Counted from the stretch's first letter, positions 35,364 to 43,440 are shown. The stretch: 64,000 bases of DNA from Anaerolineae bacterium (GCA_019637555.1 JAHBVK010000035.1:1-64000); one strand, 5' to 3'. Notes: generated from the letters alone by a model not told the origin. A program made the numbers and translations.

Positions 35364-36650
35364 TTACGCAGGGGATGCTTTGAGGCTGTTACCAATCGCA
35401 GCACGTTGTGGCAGCGTGAAAGTGAACGTCGTGCCTTGATCGGGTAAGCTGCGGACGCTGATCTGTCCGCCGTGGGCTTCCACGAATCCGCGCGCAATCG
35501 CCAAGCCCAATCCGGTACCGCGCTTGCCGTTGAGGCTCTGTTGGCGTGCCTTGCCCGCTGTCCCCTGATAAAAACTCTCAAAGATATGCGGCAAATCATC
35601 GGCAGCAATTGCTGTACCGGTATTATGGACGCTCACCACTACCACATCGCCATCACGCTTGGCTAGTAGGGTGACCGCACCGTTTGGCGGTGTATGTTCC
35701 AGCGCGTTATCCAGCAGATTTGAGAGTACGCGCTGGATTTTGTCCGGTGCGACATTGACCATATTGACCGCAGCATCGACCTGCCCGCGCAGTTGCACGC
35801 TGCCCAGCTCAGCCCGCACCCGTAAGCCACTCAGCGTATCGGAAATCAGATCGCGTAGTGAGATCGGCTCAATGGTCAGTTGTAGATGTCCCGTCTCCAT
35901 GCGGGACAGTTCGAACAGGTCATCGATCAGGCGGCTGAGGTTGTGAATCTCGTACTGCATGTCGCGCATATAGCGTTCAACATCCTGTGGATCAGCGGCG
36001 ACACCATCAAGGATTGCTTCGTTCATCACACGGATAGCGGCGAGTGGCGTCCGTAAATCGTGAGAAACCCACGCGATCAGATCGCGGCGACCTTCTTCCA
36101 GCCGACTCTTGAACTCGTCCATCTGCTGCAACGCTTGTGCCATCAGATTGAAGGAATGGGAAAGCTGCGCCAATTCGTCGCTGCCTTGAACATCCAAGCG
36201 CACCTGCAAATCGCCACGAGCCAGACGATCCGACGCTGCTGCCAGTGCCTTGATCCGCCGGATCAGCGTGTCAGCGATTAGATAAACGGAGACACCGGCG
36301 ATCAGTCCGGCAAAGACGAGCAAGGCGGTGGTCAGTGCGAGGTCATGGGTGCTGATAAACATGAGCTGCGCCACGCGCAAGACATTGACGAAGATCAGCG
36401 CCACTGTCAGTGCGATTAAGGCGAGGAGTGTGACGCGCAGACTGCCGAACCACCAGATTGCGCCACGCCGATAGAGTACGTAAGCAACCAGCGCAGTTAA
36501 GCCACCTGAACTGCCCATCAACCAGAATAGTTCTTCAATGTCGCGCTGCGGTGGATTGACAGTAGGCACAATGATCAGGAATGCCAGCGCGAAGCCCAGC
36601 AGCACGGCTGACAGCAGCAAAGGCAATGGGCGGATCAGCAAACGGCGCAT
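35364..36650 (-). CDS. HAMP-domain sensor histidine kinase
   Basis: A 428-residue membrane kinase. Four hydrophobic segments occupy the first ~135 residues with only short loops, so it probably senses within the membrane. A HAMP linker (~125-190; RIKALAAASDRLARGDLQ) leads to the H-box WVSHDLRTPLAA. The ATPase domain has SNLLDNALEHTP, HNTGTAI (the G1 box reads NTG instead of DTG, an unusual substitution) and GTGLGLAIARG. The ATG at 36650 lies ten bases after the response regulator stop. A TTG at 36677 is less likely. It forms an operon with the upstream regulator. Confidence 0.92.
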   Translation of the reverse strand: MRRLLIRPLPLLLSAVLLGFALAFLIIVPTVNPPQRDIEELFWLMGSSGGLTALVAYVLYRRGAIWWFGSLRVTLLALIALTVALIFVNVLRVAQLMFISTHDLALTTALLVFAGLIAGVSVYLIADTLIRRIKALAAASDRLARGDLQVRLDVQGSDELAQLSHSFNLMAQALQQMDEFKSRLEEGRRDLIAWVSHDLRTPLAAIRVMNEAILDGVAADPQDVERYMRDMQYEIHNLSRLIDDLFELSRMETGHLQLTIEPISLRDLISDTLSGLRVRAELGSVQLRGQVDAAVNMVNVAPDKIQRVLSNLLDNALEHTPPNGAVTLLAKRDGDVVVVSVHNTGTAIAADDLPHIFESFYQGTAGKARQQSLNGKRGTGLGLAIARGFVEAHGGQISVRSLPDQGTTFTFTLPQRAAIGNSLKASPA

Positions 36651-36660
36651 CGAATCGACT

Positions 36661-37374
36661 CTACTCGCTTGCCTCAAATTTGTAGCCGACTCCCCAGATG
36701 GTCTGGATGTAAGTGGGTGCGGCGGGATCAGGTTCGATCTTCTCGCGTAAGCGGCGGATATGGACTGTCACCGTGCTATCGTCGCCGTAGAACTCGAATC
36801 CCCACACCAGATCAAGAAGTTGTTCGCGGGCGAATACTTGCCCCGGATGCCGCGCAAGGAAATAAAGGAGATCGAACTCCTTAGCGGTCAGCGCGATAGA
36901 TTTGCCAGCGGCGATCACCGCATGACCACGCGGATCGATCCGCAGTTGAGGCAAGATAATCGGCTTATCGTCCTCCGCGCCGCCGAGTCCAGCGTTACGG
37001 CGCAGTACTGCTTTGACTCGTGCCACTACTTCACGCGGACTAAACGGTTTGACCACGTAATCATCAACACCAATATCGAACCCGCTCAGACGGTCATTCT
37101 CCTCGCCACGTGAGGACAGCACGATGATCGGGATGTCGGCATCGCTGCGAACTTTGCGGGCTACTGTGAAGCCATCTAGTTCGGGCAGCATAATATCGAG
37201 CAGGATCAGATCGATCTCTTGCCCGCGTTCGCTTTGCGCTTGCAGCACGCTCAGCGCCTCAGTACCGGTGGCGGCTTCCAGCACAGCGAAGCCATCCAAC
37301 TCTAGATACTTGCGCACCACTTCGCGCAATGTGCGCTCATCTTCCACAATCAGGATAGTACGTGATCTTGGCAT
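36661..37374 (-). CDS. OmpR-family response regulator
   Basis: A 237-residue two-domain regulator. The receiver (~5-120) has VEDERTLR, phospho-acceptor Asp in LLDIMLPELDG, Ser in VLSSRG and Lys in VVKPFSP. The winged-helix DNA-binding domain (~135-235) has LTAKEFDLLYFLARHPG, a turn segment with VTVHIRRLREKIE and the closing IWGVGYKFE. It is the cognate partner of the HAMP kinase ten bases downstream. The downstream Met-rich secreted protein is a candidate target, given its position on the same strand. Confidence 0.95.
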   Translation of the reverse strand: MPRSRTILIVEDERTLREVVRKYLELDGFAVLEAATGTEALSVLQAQSERGQEIDLILLDIMLPELDGFTVARKVRSDADIPIIVLSSRGEENDRLSGFDIGVDDYVVKPFSPREVVARVKAVLRRNAGLGGAEDDKPIILPQLRIDPRGHAVIAAGKSIALTAKEFDLLYFLARHPGQVFAREQLLDLVWGFEFYGDDSTVTVHIRRLREKIEPDPAAPTYIQTIWGVGYKFEASE

Positions 37375-37732
37375 GATGTTGATCTTACCCTGTGTCGATT
37401 ACGAATTCCTTACCAACTGGATTCGACTCCGCAGGCATTCGCGACGCGGGCAATATGTTACCTGCCGTCGACCGTATAACGATGTCATTCTATACAAACC
37501 CTAAATGAATCCTTACAGTTTTTAGACGCTGAACCGGAGATAGGCGTCTGTTAGGTCTGCTCCCTATACTCACCGCAATCATGGTGGAGCGTTGTCAGCA
37601 CATTCTAGCTGTGTTTCCTGCATCTGGGTCATCAATCTCTACAGTTCAGCCACAACACCCGCTTTAGTGATACCACCACAAAACTAAGACATCGCTTGCC
37701 GCCCTACAGATCGATATATAGGTAGATATTTT
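37375..37732. other. Intergenic region with no supported gene
   Basis: A 358-bp gap between the divergent response regulator and glycosyltransferase genes. I found no RNA gene, terminator or convincing promoter pair. AGGTAG precedes the GTG start at 37733. The gap presumably holds both divergent promoters. Confidence 0.5.
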
Positions 37733-38839
37733 GTGCCGTTATTGAAGTCGAACCGTCGGCGTAGTGTGATGGAATCGAGGGCTGTTCTTATGTATCCGCT
37801 GGTTACGGTGATCGTGCCCGTGCGTAACTCGCAGCAGCACATTCAAGGCTTGCTTCAGTCACTGTTCGCCCAAGACTATCCCTGTATGGAGATCGTCCTC
37901 GTCGGCAACATGGGCGATCAGACATGGCAGCCGATATGCGACTGGATCGAGGCGGGTAAGGTCACAACCGTAGAAGTGCAGCGCTCACGCAACTGGACGG
38001 GGCGCGATAGCAACCTCAAACGCAATGCCGGGGCAAGGCACGCACACGGTGAAATTTTCGTCTTTACCGACCAAAAAATCCGTCACGAACCGGATTGGAT
38101 CACGCGCGGTGTCGCCTTGATGCGAGGGCATAAAGTGGAGGCGCTAGCAGGCACAATGAACTCCACACCCGAAGAGGCTGACAAATTCTGGTCGCGATTT
38201 ACTGACGGGGCGCTGGTCAAACGTAATCCGCATTTTCCGCAAGGGCGCTATCTCAACGAACGCAACTTCGGTAAGTCCGAAAGCCTACCCATTACTGCCA
38301 ATTGGTTTATGACCAGATCTGCCTTTCACAAGATGGGTGGCTTTCCTGAAGACTTCCGCGACAGTTACGAAGATTACGCAGGAGCGTGGAAGGCGGTGCG
38401 CAGCGGGATCACTTTCTACTGTACTAGTGAACTCCCGGTTTATCACAAGCATCGGCTAGAACCAATGCAGATTCAGCGCGAGTACATCCGATCCGCACGC
38501 GGTGCGGCGCAGTTATTCCTTACCTTTAGCAATTGCCCCTTCGCGCAGCGACGGGCGGTGCAGGTGTTGGGTGTACTCGGAGTGGTAGCGGGGGGGACAG
38601 CGACGTTGAGCAGCCTGATGATCGTAGCGGAGTGGTTCTACCTGCTACTGCTGACACAGGTAGGCGGTCTGCTGCTCTTGAGCGCCGCTATCCTCAACGG
38701 GCTTAAAGTGCGCCACTGGCATGGCTTACTGTTTCCGCCGATCACGCTCTACTTCGTGGTGCTATTCAGCCTACACTTTGTGCGGCGGGTGATGGAAGGC
38801 GAAAGCATCATCACGAGCGAGAAATACTTGCAGACGTAG
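37733..38839 (+). CDS. Family 2 glycosyltransferase
   Basis: A 368-residue GT-A glycosyltransferase. The nucleotide-binding start is LVTVIVPVRNSQQHI near residue 23, then DSNLKRNAGARHAHGE, with the metal site replaced by FTDQK (T-D-Q rather than D-x-D). An acceptor-side ED motif is in DSYEDY near 218. The C-terminal ~100 residues contain three hydrophobic helices, so the enzyme is membrane bound. It probably transfers a sugar to a lipid or surface glycan. The GTG at 37733 is preferred; an ATG at 37769 would shorten it by 12 residues. Confidence 0.85.
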   Translation: MPLLKSNRRRSVMESRAVLMYPLVTVIVPVRNSQQHIQGLLQSLFAQDYPCMEIVLVGNMGDQTWQPICDWIEAGKVTTVEVQRSRNWTGRDSNLKRNAGARHAHGEIFVFTDQKIRHEPDWITRGVALMRGHKVEALAGTMNSTPEEADKFWSRFTDGALVKRNPHFPQGRYLNERNFGKSESLPITANWFMTRSAFHKMGGFPEDFRDSYEDYAGAWKAVRSGITFYCTSELPVYHKHRLEPMQIQREYIRSARGAAQLFLTFSNCPFAQRRAVQVLGVLGVVAGGTATLSSLMIVAEWFYLLLLTQVGGLLLLSAAILNGLKVRHWHGLLFPPITLYFVVLFSLHFVRRVMEGESIITSEKYLQT

Positions 38840-38855
38840 CGCCGACCGTAGCAAG

Positions 38856-38894
38856 CGCTCCTAGCCGCTTTTGCCAAAAGCGGTTAGGAGTGCG
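38856..38894. terminator. Stem-loop between convergent genes
   Basis: CTCCTAGCCGCTTTT pairs with AAAAGCGGTTAGGAG (one G-U) around a three-base loop, between the glycosyltransferase and the convergent LysM gene. No U tract follows outside the stem, but the stem carries T4/A4 near its loop. Confidence 0.65.
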
Positions 38895-38905
38895 TGGATT
38901 GACTG

Positions 38906-39523
38906 TTACTTACCCGGAATTAACAACTGCATGCCCGGGTAAATTAGGTTGGCGTTACCGATCTTGTTGGCAGCTTGCAGTGCTCCGATGGTAACCCCGA
39001 AACGCAGCGAGATGCGGTACAGACGATCACCAGCAGCTACGACATAAATCAATTGTCCGGCAGAATTTCTGAAGGTCGTGCCGCGTGCGCCATCGCCCGG
39101 ACTGCCGACATTAACAGGCGTGCCCCCTGTATTGCCGCCGCTTCCACTACTGCCACTGTTGCCGCCACTGGTCACGCCTGATCCGCTGTTACCCTGTGCA
39201 GCGGGTGCGAGATTTTCCTGTCCGGCGACACACTCAGCTGGGATATAGCCAATACCACTTACCCAGATCGCCGTCCAGCGCCTGCCATTGCGATCAGCGG
39301 TGGTCGGCGTCGGGCTGACGTACCAGCGCTGTCCTTTCTGGATCACCGCGCCGGGGACGGGGAAGCCACCCGCCTCACGAAATACGTTGGTGGTGCAAAC
39401 GATAGTGCGCTGAACATAATTTCCGGGGCGTGTTTGTGCTTGTGCGGGTGTCACGCCTAGCCCCATTGCCATCATCGCGATTAACAACGCCAGCGGCACC
39501 GCAACTTTGATCGACCTATACAT
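38906..39523 (-). CDS. Secreted LysM protein with SH3-like domain
   Basis: A 205-residue exported protein. The ATG at 39523 has GGGGGA six bases upstream and opens a signal peptide cleaved near AQA-QT (~30). Residues ~38-100 form an SH3-like domain (IVCTTNVFREAGG, GQRWYV, YIPAECV) closely related to that of the protein at 9081. A Gly/Ser-rich linker (~105-145) follows, then a C-terminal LysM domain (~155-203; YVVAAGDRLYRISLRFG, ending GMQLLIPG). LysM binds N-acetylglucosamine polymers, so it probably sits on the cell wall or envelope glycan. Confidence 0.88.
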   Translation of the reverse strand: MYRSIKVAVPLALLIAMMAMGLGVTPAQAQTRPGNYVQRTIVCTTNVFREAGGFPVPGAVIQKGQRWYVSPTPTTADRNGRRWTAIWVSGIGYIPAECVAGQENLAPAAQGNSGSGVTSGGNSGSSGSGGNTGGTPVNVGSPGDGARGTTFRNSAGQLIYVVAAGDRLYRISLRFGVTIGALQAANKIGNANLIYPGMQLLIPGK

Positions 39524-39671
39524 GATCGTCCCCCTGTAGCGTAAGGTAAGTCTATATATTATAAAGCGCCAAAACATCACAAATCTGTTTGGATGACGCT
39601 CATACTAAGGCTGAATCGACCTAGCGTTTGCTTGAATCTGGATGGAACTTGATTGGAAGTTGGTTGGGAAT

Positions 39672-39706
39672 ACCGATCTCGATGAGGAAATCGTATCGAG
39701 ATCGGT
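39672..39706 (-). terminator. Stem-loop at the end of the arsC transcript
   Basis: ACCGATCTCGAT pairs perfectly with ATCGAGATCGGT around an 11-base loop, about 30 bp after the arsC stop. There is no U tract on the minus strand, so it may be a non-canonical terminator or 3'-end stabiliser. Confidence 0.5.
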
Positions 39707-39734
39707 TCAGCAGTCTACCGAATCCGTGATATAC

Positions 39735-40163
39735 CTAGAGGTCCTCGTTGAGCCACGCCTGAACACGCGTGTCAATCTCATTACGGACACGCCGAAATTC
39801 TCGCAGTTTCAGCTCATCTGATCCCTCAACAGCAGCAGGATCATCGAACGCCCAATGCTGCCGCTTGCCAACGCCGGGAAAGACCGTTGGACAGCGTTCT
39901 TCCGCCCGCGCACATACTGTGACCAAGTAGGCGAAGTGCAGTTTTCCCAGATAAACCTCCACCCCTTTGGAGTATTGCTCGGAAGTATTGATCCCAATTT
40001 CTTCCAACACCTGTCTGGTAAAGGGATTGAATACACCCGGCTCGATGCCAGCGCTATAGACATTGAAACGATCTCCCGCATATTTGCGCAGCAACGCCTC
40101 TGCCATCTGCGATCGCGCGGTGTTGCCTGTGCATAAAAACAGGACGTTGAGCTTATTCATCAT
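39735..40163 (-). CDS. arsC: Arsenate reductase, thioredoxin-linked type
   Basis: A 142-residue low-molecular-weight phosphatase-fold arsenate reductase. The nucleophile loop is CTGNTARS (Cys11 to Arg17). The relay cysteines are Cys84 and Cys91 in VTVCARAEERCP, seven residues apart as in the Staphylococcus enzyme. It reduces As(V) to As(III) with electrons from thioredoxin. The gene overlaps the aquaporin stop/start by four bases (ATGA) and is the last gene of the minus-strand ars unit, so arsenate reduction is coupled to channel production. All three catalytic cysteines are present. Confidence 0.95.
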   Translation of the reverse strand: MMNKLNVLFLCTGNTARSQMAEALLRKYAGDRFNVYSAGIEPGVFNPFTRQVLEEIGINTSEQYSKGVEVYLGKLHFAYLVTVCARAEERCPTVFPGVGKRQHWAFDDPAAVEGSDELKLREFRRVRNEIDTRVQAWLNEDL

Positions 40164-40861
40164 TTCATCTCCTTCTGCTTACCCGCTTTGGAAACCTCGA
40201 TTGCTGAGATGGGATTTCGCAGTAACTGGTAGCAACCCGCACCCAAGCATGCGCCAAGGCAGGGGGCGATGAGGTACACCCATTGCGAATCCCAAAGACC
40301 AGCGACCAACGCGGGCGCTAACGATCGCGCTGGATTCATGGATGCACCACTCACTGCACCACCCCACAACGCATCCAAGGCAACAGTCGCGCCTATTGCA
40401 ACAGCAGCAAGTTGCCCTTGTGTTCCGCTATCGGTGGCGACTGCACTAATTACGAACATGAGCACAGCGGTGAGTAACACTTCCACCCCGAAGGCTTGAG
40501 CTATATCGCCTCGTGGCAGTGTCACTGCGGCGGAAGCAGACGAGCCAAACAATAGGTGTAGGGTTACTGCTCCGGCTAGCGCGCCCAGAAATTGAGCAAG
40601 GATATAGCCGGGAACACTGCGCCATGAGAAGTGTCCCTGCACAGCAAATGCCAGTGTGACCGCTGGATTCAAGTGTGCGCCGGAGATGTGTCCTGTTGCC
40701 GTGACCATCACCATGACAATCAAGCCAAAGGTGGCAGCAACGCCTATGTGAGTTAATGTACCCGTTGCCGCATTGACTATGATTGCACCACAGCCCGCTG
40801 TCACTAGCGCAAATACGCCGATCCCCTCGGCGCAAGCACGACGGAGCAATGAAGTGTTCAT
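40160..40861 (-). CDS. aqpS: MIP-family aquaglyceroporin, probable arsenite channel
   Basis: A 233-residue channel of the major intrinsic protein family with six hydrophobic helices and the two half-helix NPA motifs, at 65-67 (GAHLNPAVT) and 176-178 (GASMNPARS). In Sinorhizobium, AqpS in an ars operon lets As(III) leave the cell down its gradient after ArsC reduction. Here it lies between two arsenate reductase genes, overlapping each by four bases. No arsenite pump gene (arsB or acr3) is in the window, so this channel is the likely exit. The selectivity residues cannot be judged by eye. Confidence 0.88.
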   Translation of the reverse strand: MNTSLLRRACAEGIGVFALVTAGCGAIIVNAATGTLTHIGVAATFGLIVMVMVTATGHISGAHLNPAVTLAFAVQGHFSWRSVPGYILAQFLGALAGAVTLHLLFGSSASAAVTLPRGDIAQAFGVEVLLTAVLMFVISAVATDSGTQGQLAAVAIGATVALDALWGGAVSGASMNPARSLAPALVAGLWDSQWVYLIAPCLGACLGAGCYQLLRNPISAIEVSKAGKQKEMK

Positions 40862-41598
40862 AAGGCAGGCTGTGCTATGGTAAGCAGAAAATGGTCAATG
40901 CGTGTAGACAAGTCATCCGCAGTTCGCTCGAAGCGCTCGTATCTATCCTTCTCCTGCGCGTCAACAGGATCGGGTAGACTCCAATGGATAGTGTCGGGTG
41001 CATCAGGAAATGTGGGGCAAACTTCCCGTATACGGTCACATACCGTAATGATGTAATCAAAGTGCTGCTCTACAAAATCTGTTACATGCTTGGAGCGTTG
41101 TGCGGCAATATCTATCCCGCGTTTTGCCAGCACCTCAACCGCGTAAGGATGAACTGCCGTAATATGCGTGCCTGCGCTTACTACCTGTAATATGCCCTGT
41201 GTTCTATGCCTTAATATGCCCTCTGCCATTTGTGATCTGGCACTATTGTGTGTGCAAAGCACTAGTATCTTAAGCGCAGGATAGTCGCTCGCTGCGCTGA
41301 TTTTCTTGCCTCCTAACAGAGGATGTAGAGCTTGTCCTGTTCGCACATAGAGACCTTCAAGCTGAGTTAGATTGAGGCTGTAGTACACATCGCGCCGATC
41401 CGCACTACTGCGGTGTTCACTGACTAAATTCGCGTCTTTCAGTTGCCGAAGATGGTAAGACACAAGATTCTGTGGCTGCCCTACCCGCTGGACAAGTTCC
41501 TGCGCGCGCAAATCCGTTTGCGCCAATGCAGTTAGCATTGACCAGCGAAGTTCGTGGGCGATCAGGCTAAGAAATTGTGGATAAGGTGTAACGCTCAT
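40858..41598 (-). CDS. ArsR-ArsC fusion protein
   Basis: A 246-residue fusion. Residues 1-95 are an ArsR-type winged helix (ELRWSMLTAL, QNLVSYHLRQLKDANLV, RRDVYYSL). Residues 108-245 are a thioredoxin-linked arsenate reductase with CTHNSARS (Cys115 to Arg121) and relay Cys187 and Cys194, seven apart. The DNA-binding half has no obvious arsenic-binding cysteines, so the reductase half may serve as sensor; this is inference. The gene heads the minus-strand operon and overlaps the channel gene by four bases. A promoter and candidate operator lie just upstream. Confidence 0.93.
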   Translation of the reverse strand: MSVTPYPQFLSLIAHELRWSMLTALAQTDLRAQELVQRVGQPQNLVSYHLRQLKDANLVSEHRSSADRRDVYYSLNLTQLEGLYVRTGQALHPLLGGKKISAASDYPALKILVLCTHNSARSQMAEGILRHRTQGILQVVSAGTHITAVHPYAVEVLAKRGIDIAAQRSKHVTDFVEQHFDYIITVCDRIREVCPTFPDAPDTIHWSLPDPVDAQEKDRYERFERTADDLSTRIDHFLLTIAQPAL

Positions 41599-41606
41599 AT
41601 ATCAAC

Positions 41607-41620
41607 TTGAATTGGTTCAA
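41607..41620 (-). promoter_or_regulatory. Candidate operator of the ArsR-ArsC unit
   Basis: TTGAA and TTCAA flank four bases, located between the predicted transcription start (~41624) and the start codon of the fusion gene. The position is right for repression by an ArsR-type protein. It differs from the dyads on the arsR/arsM side. Confidence 0.45.
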
Positions 41621-41630
41621 ATGTAATTGA

Positions 41631-41659
41631 AGTATATTAAGCATTTAAGTATGTTGCAA
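41631..41659 (-). promoter_or_regulatory. Promoter of the ArsR-ArsC/aqpS/arsC operon
   Basis: On the minus strand, TTGCAA and TATACT are separated by exactly 17 bp. The predicted start of transcription is near 41624, giving a leader of about 26 bases. Confidence 0.6.
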
Positions 41660-41670
41660 GATTCAATCTC

Positions 41671-41698
41671 TTGACATATCGACATTTATCAATATAAT
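41671..41698 (+). promoter_or_regulatory. Promoter and operator of the second arsR gene
   Basis: TTGACA at 41671-41676 and TATAAT at 41693-41698, both perfect, are separated by 16 bp. The spacer holds ATCGACA-TT-TATCAAT (41678-41693), an imperfect dyad found again upstream of arsM. Transcription would begin about at the ATG at 41706, implying a leaderless mRNA. Confidence 0.7.
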
Positions 41699-41705
41699 GA
41701 ACATT

Positions 41706-42020
41706 ATGAGTGTAGATAAAATCACCTTTGCAAAGGCACTTGCCGACGAGACAAGGCAGGAGATCATGGGACATCTGTGCTGTGTATGGCTCAGTGTCAA
41801 TGATGTCGTGGACAAACTTGGCGGCAAGGTTAATCAGCCGACGGTTAGCCATCATCTGAAGAAGCTGGAAGAAGCAAATCTTGTCCTAGTCAGGCAAGAG
41901 GGAAGGCAGCGTTTCTATTCACTCAATCAGGAACAGTTGACGATCTGCTGTGGCACACTTGTGCAGACATTTGCGCCGGATTACGCCGATCAAGTGATCC
42001 GGATAGCCGACATTAAATAG
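41706..42020 (+). CDS. arsR: ArsR-family arsenite-responsive repressor
   Basis: A 104-residue winged-helix repressor: [16 protein letters not shown], then the recognition helix with [17 protein letters not shown] and wing GRQRFYSL. Cysteine pairs at 25-26 (HLCCVW) and 81-82 (TICCGT) could bind As(III), at positions different from the classical CxC of alpha-3. An ATG at 41697 overlaps the -10 box, so the ATG at 41706, at the predicted transcript start, is the likely start on a leaderless message. It is divergent from the fusion-protein operon and followed by arsM. Confidence 0.92.
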   Translation: MSVDKITFAKALADETRQEIMGHLCCVWLSVNDVVDKLGGKVNQPTVSHHLKKLEEANLVLVRQEGRQRFYSLNQEQLTICCGTLVQTFAPDYADQVIRIADIK

Positions 42021-42033
42021 GCGTTTTTTTTGC

Positions 42034-42059
42034 CATAATTCATCGATAAGTATCAATAT
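42034..42059 (+). promoter_or_regulatory. arsM promoter element and ArsR-type operator
   Basis: CATAAT at 42034-42039 resembles a -10 box. It is followed by ATCGATA-AG-TATCAAT (42042-42057), whose extended 18 bp match the element in the arsR promoter at 15 of 18 positions. This suggests that arsR represses both itself and arsM. Confidence 0.5.
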
Positions 42060-42078
42060 GAGCCATATGGAGGCTGCC

Positions 42079-42885
42079 ATGACCGATCAAACGATCCACG
42101 AGGTTGTACGTTCTCATTATGGTGCAATTGCACGTAATAGTGACTCTGAATTAACACTGACGGCTAGTTGCTGTGGCGGGACTAGCGCAACTGCGGGTGC
42201 CTGCTGTGGCATCAGCGCTGACTCGGGCACCGACGGTTGCGGCAGCAGTCTCTACAAAGTAGAGATGTTGGAAGGGCTGCCCATCGATGTGACCGGATTA
42301 TCACTTGGCTGTGGCGATCCGGTGACGATTGCCACGCTGCATGAAGGGGAGAGGGTGCTCGATCTGGGCAGTGGCGGCGGCATTGATTGCTTTTTAGCCG
42401 CTAAGCGCGTAGGCATCTTGGGGCACGTTATCGGCGTCGATATGACCCCTGAAATGATCGCCAAAGCAAACGCCAACAAGGCAAAGACGGGCTTTCGCAA
42501 CGTTGAGTTTCGTCTGGGTCAAATCGAAGCACTACCAGTTTCTGCTGATAGCGTTGATGTGATCATGTCCAACTGCGTGATCAACCTGTCGCCCGATAAA
42601 CAGTCTGTATTTAAGGAATCATTCCGCGTCCTTAAATCCGGCGGGCGCGTAGCGATCAGCGACATTGTGACGGAGGGCGAGTTTAGCCCTGACCTGCGTG
42701 CACAAACCGATCAGTGGGCAGCCTGCGTCACCGGCGCGATTGATGTGCAGGCATATACTGACATGATGGCGCGAGTCGGGTTTGTGGATATTACGGTGGT
42801 TGATAAAGTAACTGCCGATGTAGTTACGCCGCAACAGGGAATGCCACGTATTTATAGCGCTCGGATCACTGCACGGAAGCCATAG
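42079..42885 (+). CDS. arsM: Arsenite S-adenosylmethionine methyltransferase
   Basis: A 268-residue methyltransferase that methylates As(III) to mono-, di- and trimethyl forms using SAM. The SAM site is [12 protein letters not shown] near 93-104. The arsenic-binding cysteines of the family can be placed at Cys78 (SLGCGDP), Cys166 (MSNCVINL) and Cys216 (WAACVTGA). Extra CC pairs at 31-32 and 42-43 in the N-terminal region are typical of bacterial ArsM. GGAGG five bases before the ATG at 42079 fixes the start. It follows arsR and precedes the arsN-like gene on one strand. Confidence 0.95.
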   Translation: MTDQTIHEVVRSHYGAIARNSDSELTLTASCCGGTSATAGACCGISADSGTDGCGSSLYKVEMLEGLPIDVTGLSLGCGDPVTIATLHEGERVLDLGSGGGIDCFLAAKRVGILGHVIGVDMTPEMIAKANANKAKTGFRNVEFRLGQIEALPVSADSVDVIMSNCVINLSPDKQSVFKESFRVLKSGGRVAISDIVTEGEFSPDLRAQTDQWAACVTGAIDVQAYTDMMARVGFVDITVVDKVTADVVTPQQGMPRIYSARITARKP

Positions 42886-42912
42886 AGAAAACCATAGGAA
42901 AGGCTCTATCTG

Positions 42913-43362
42913 ATGACAACTTCTAGCCCGCCCAGAATACGCGAAGCAGTTCATAGTGACTTAGATCACATCTACGCCTTACTGACTGCTAACCATCTGC
43001 CGCTAGATGGCTTGGCGGAGCATATCAACACGACGTTGGTGCTGGAAACAGAGGATCAAATCATCGGCAGTGCGGCGCTTGAACTGTACGCGGACTCAGC
43101 GCTGCTACGCTCTGTATGTGTGGCACCTGAATATCAAGGTCAGGGACTAGGGCATCAGTTGATCGCCGCTTCACTCCAATGCGCGGAGCATTACGACGCA
43201 AGCACCGTTTACTTGTTGACGGAAACCGCAGCCGAGTTCTTCCCACGCTTTGGCTTTCAGGTAATCGCACGGACAGAAGTTCCTGACGCGGTACGCGGCT
43301 CGGTAGAATTCGTCTCGGCATGTCCCGATAGCGCCGTGGCGATGGCATGGAAACAGCACTGA
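42913..43362 (+). CDS. GNAT acetyltransferase, ArsN type
   Basis: A 149-residue GNAT-fold acetyltransferase. The acetyl-CoA motif A reads LLRSVCVAPEYQGQGLGHQL near 69-88, and the C-terminal part has ETAAEFFPRFGFQVI. The pattern LLRSVCV...GFGFxxI is that of ArsN2-type proteins, which sit in ars operons. The related ArsN1 acetylates the arsenical antibiotic arsinothricin, but the ArsN2 substrate is not known to me. The location 27 bp after arsM makes an arsenic-related role likely. Confidence 0.82.
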   Translation: MTTSSPPRIREAVHSDLDHIYALLTANHLPLDGLAEHINTTLVLETEDQIIGSAALELYADSALLRSVCVAPEYQGQGLGHQLIAASLQCAEHYDASTVYLLTETAAEFFPRFGFQVIARTEVPDAVRGSVEFVSACPDSAVAMAWKQH

Positions 43363-43369
43363 GGCTAAT

Positions 43370-43398
43370 TTGGCAAGGTGTACGATGCTAACTATACT
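43370..43398 (+). promoter_or_regulatory. Promoter of a 22-residue peptide gene
   Basis: TTGGCA at 43370-43375 and TATACT at 43393-43398 are separated by exactly 17 bp, starting just after the arsN-like stop codon. Transcription would start near 43405. Confidence 0.55.
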
Positions 43399-43440
43399 TT
43401 ATCGGCATCATAAGATGCCTAGTGACGATAGGAGTTTCCG

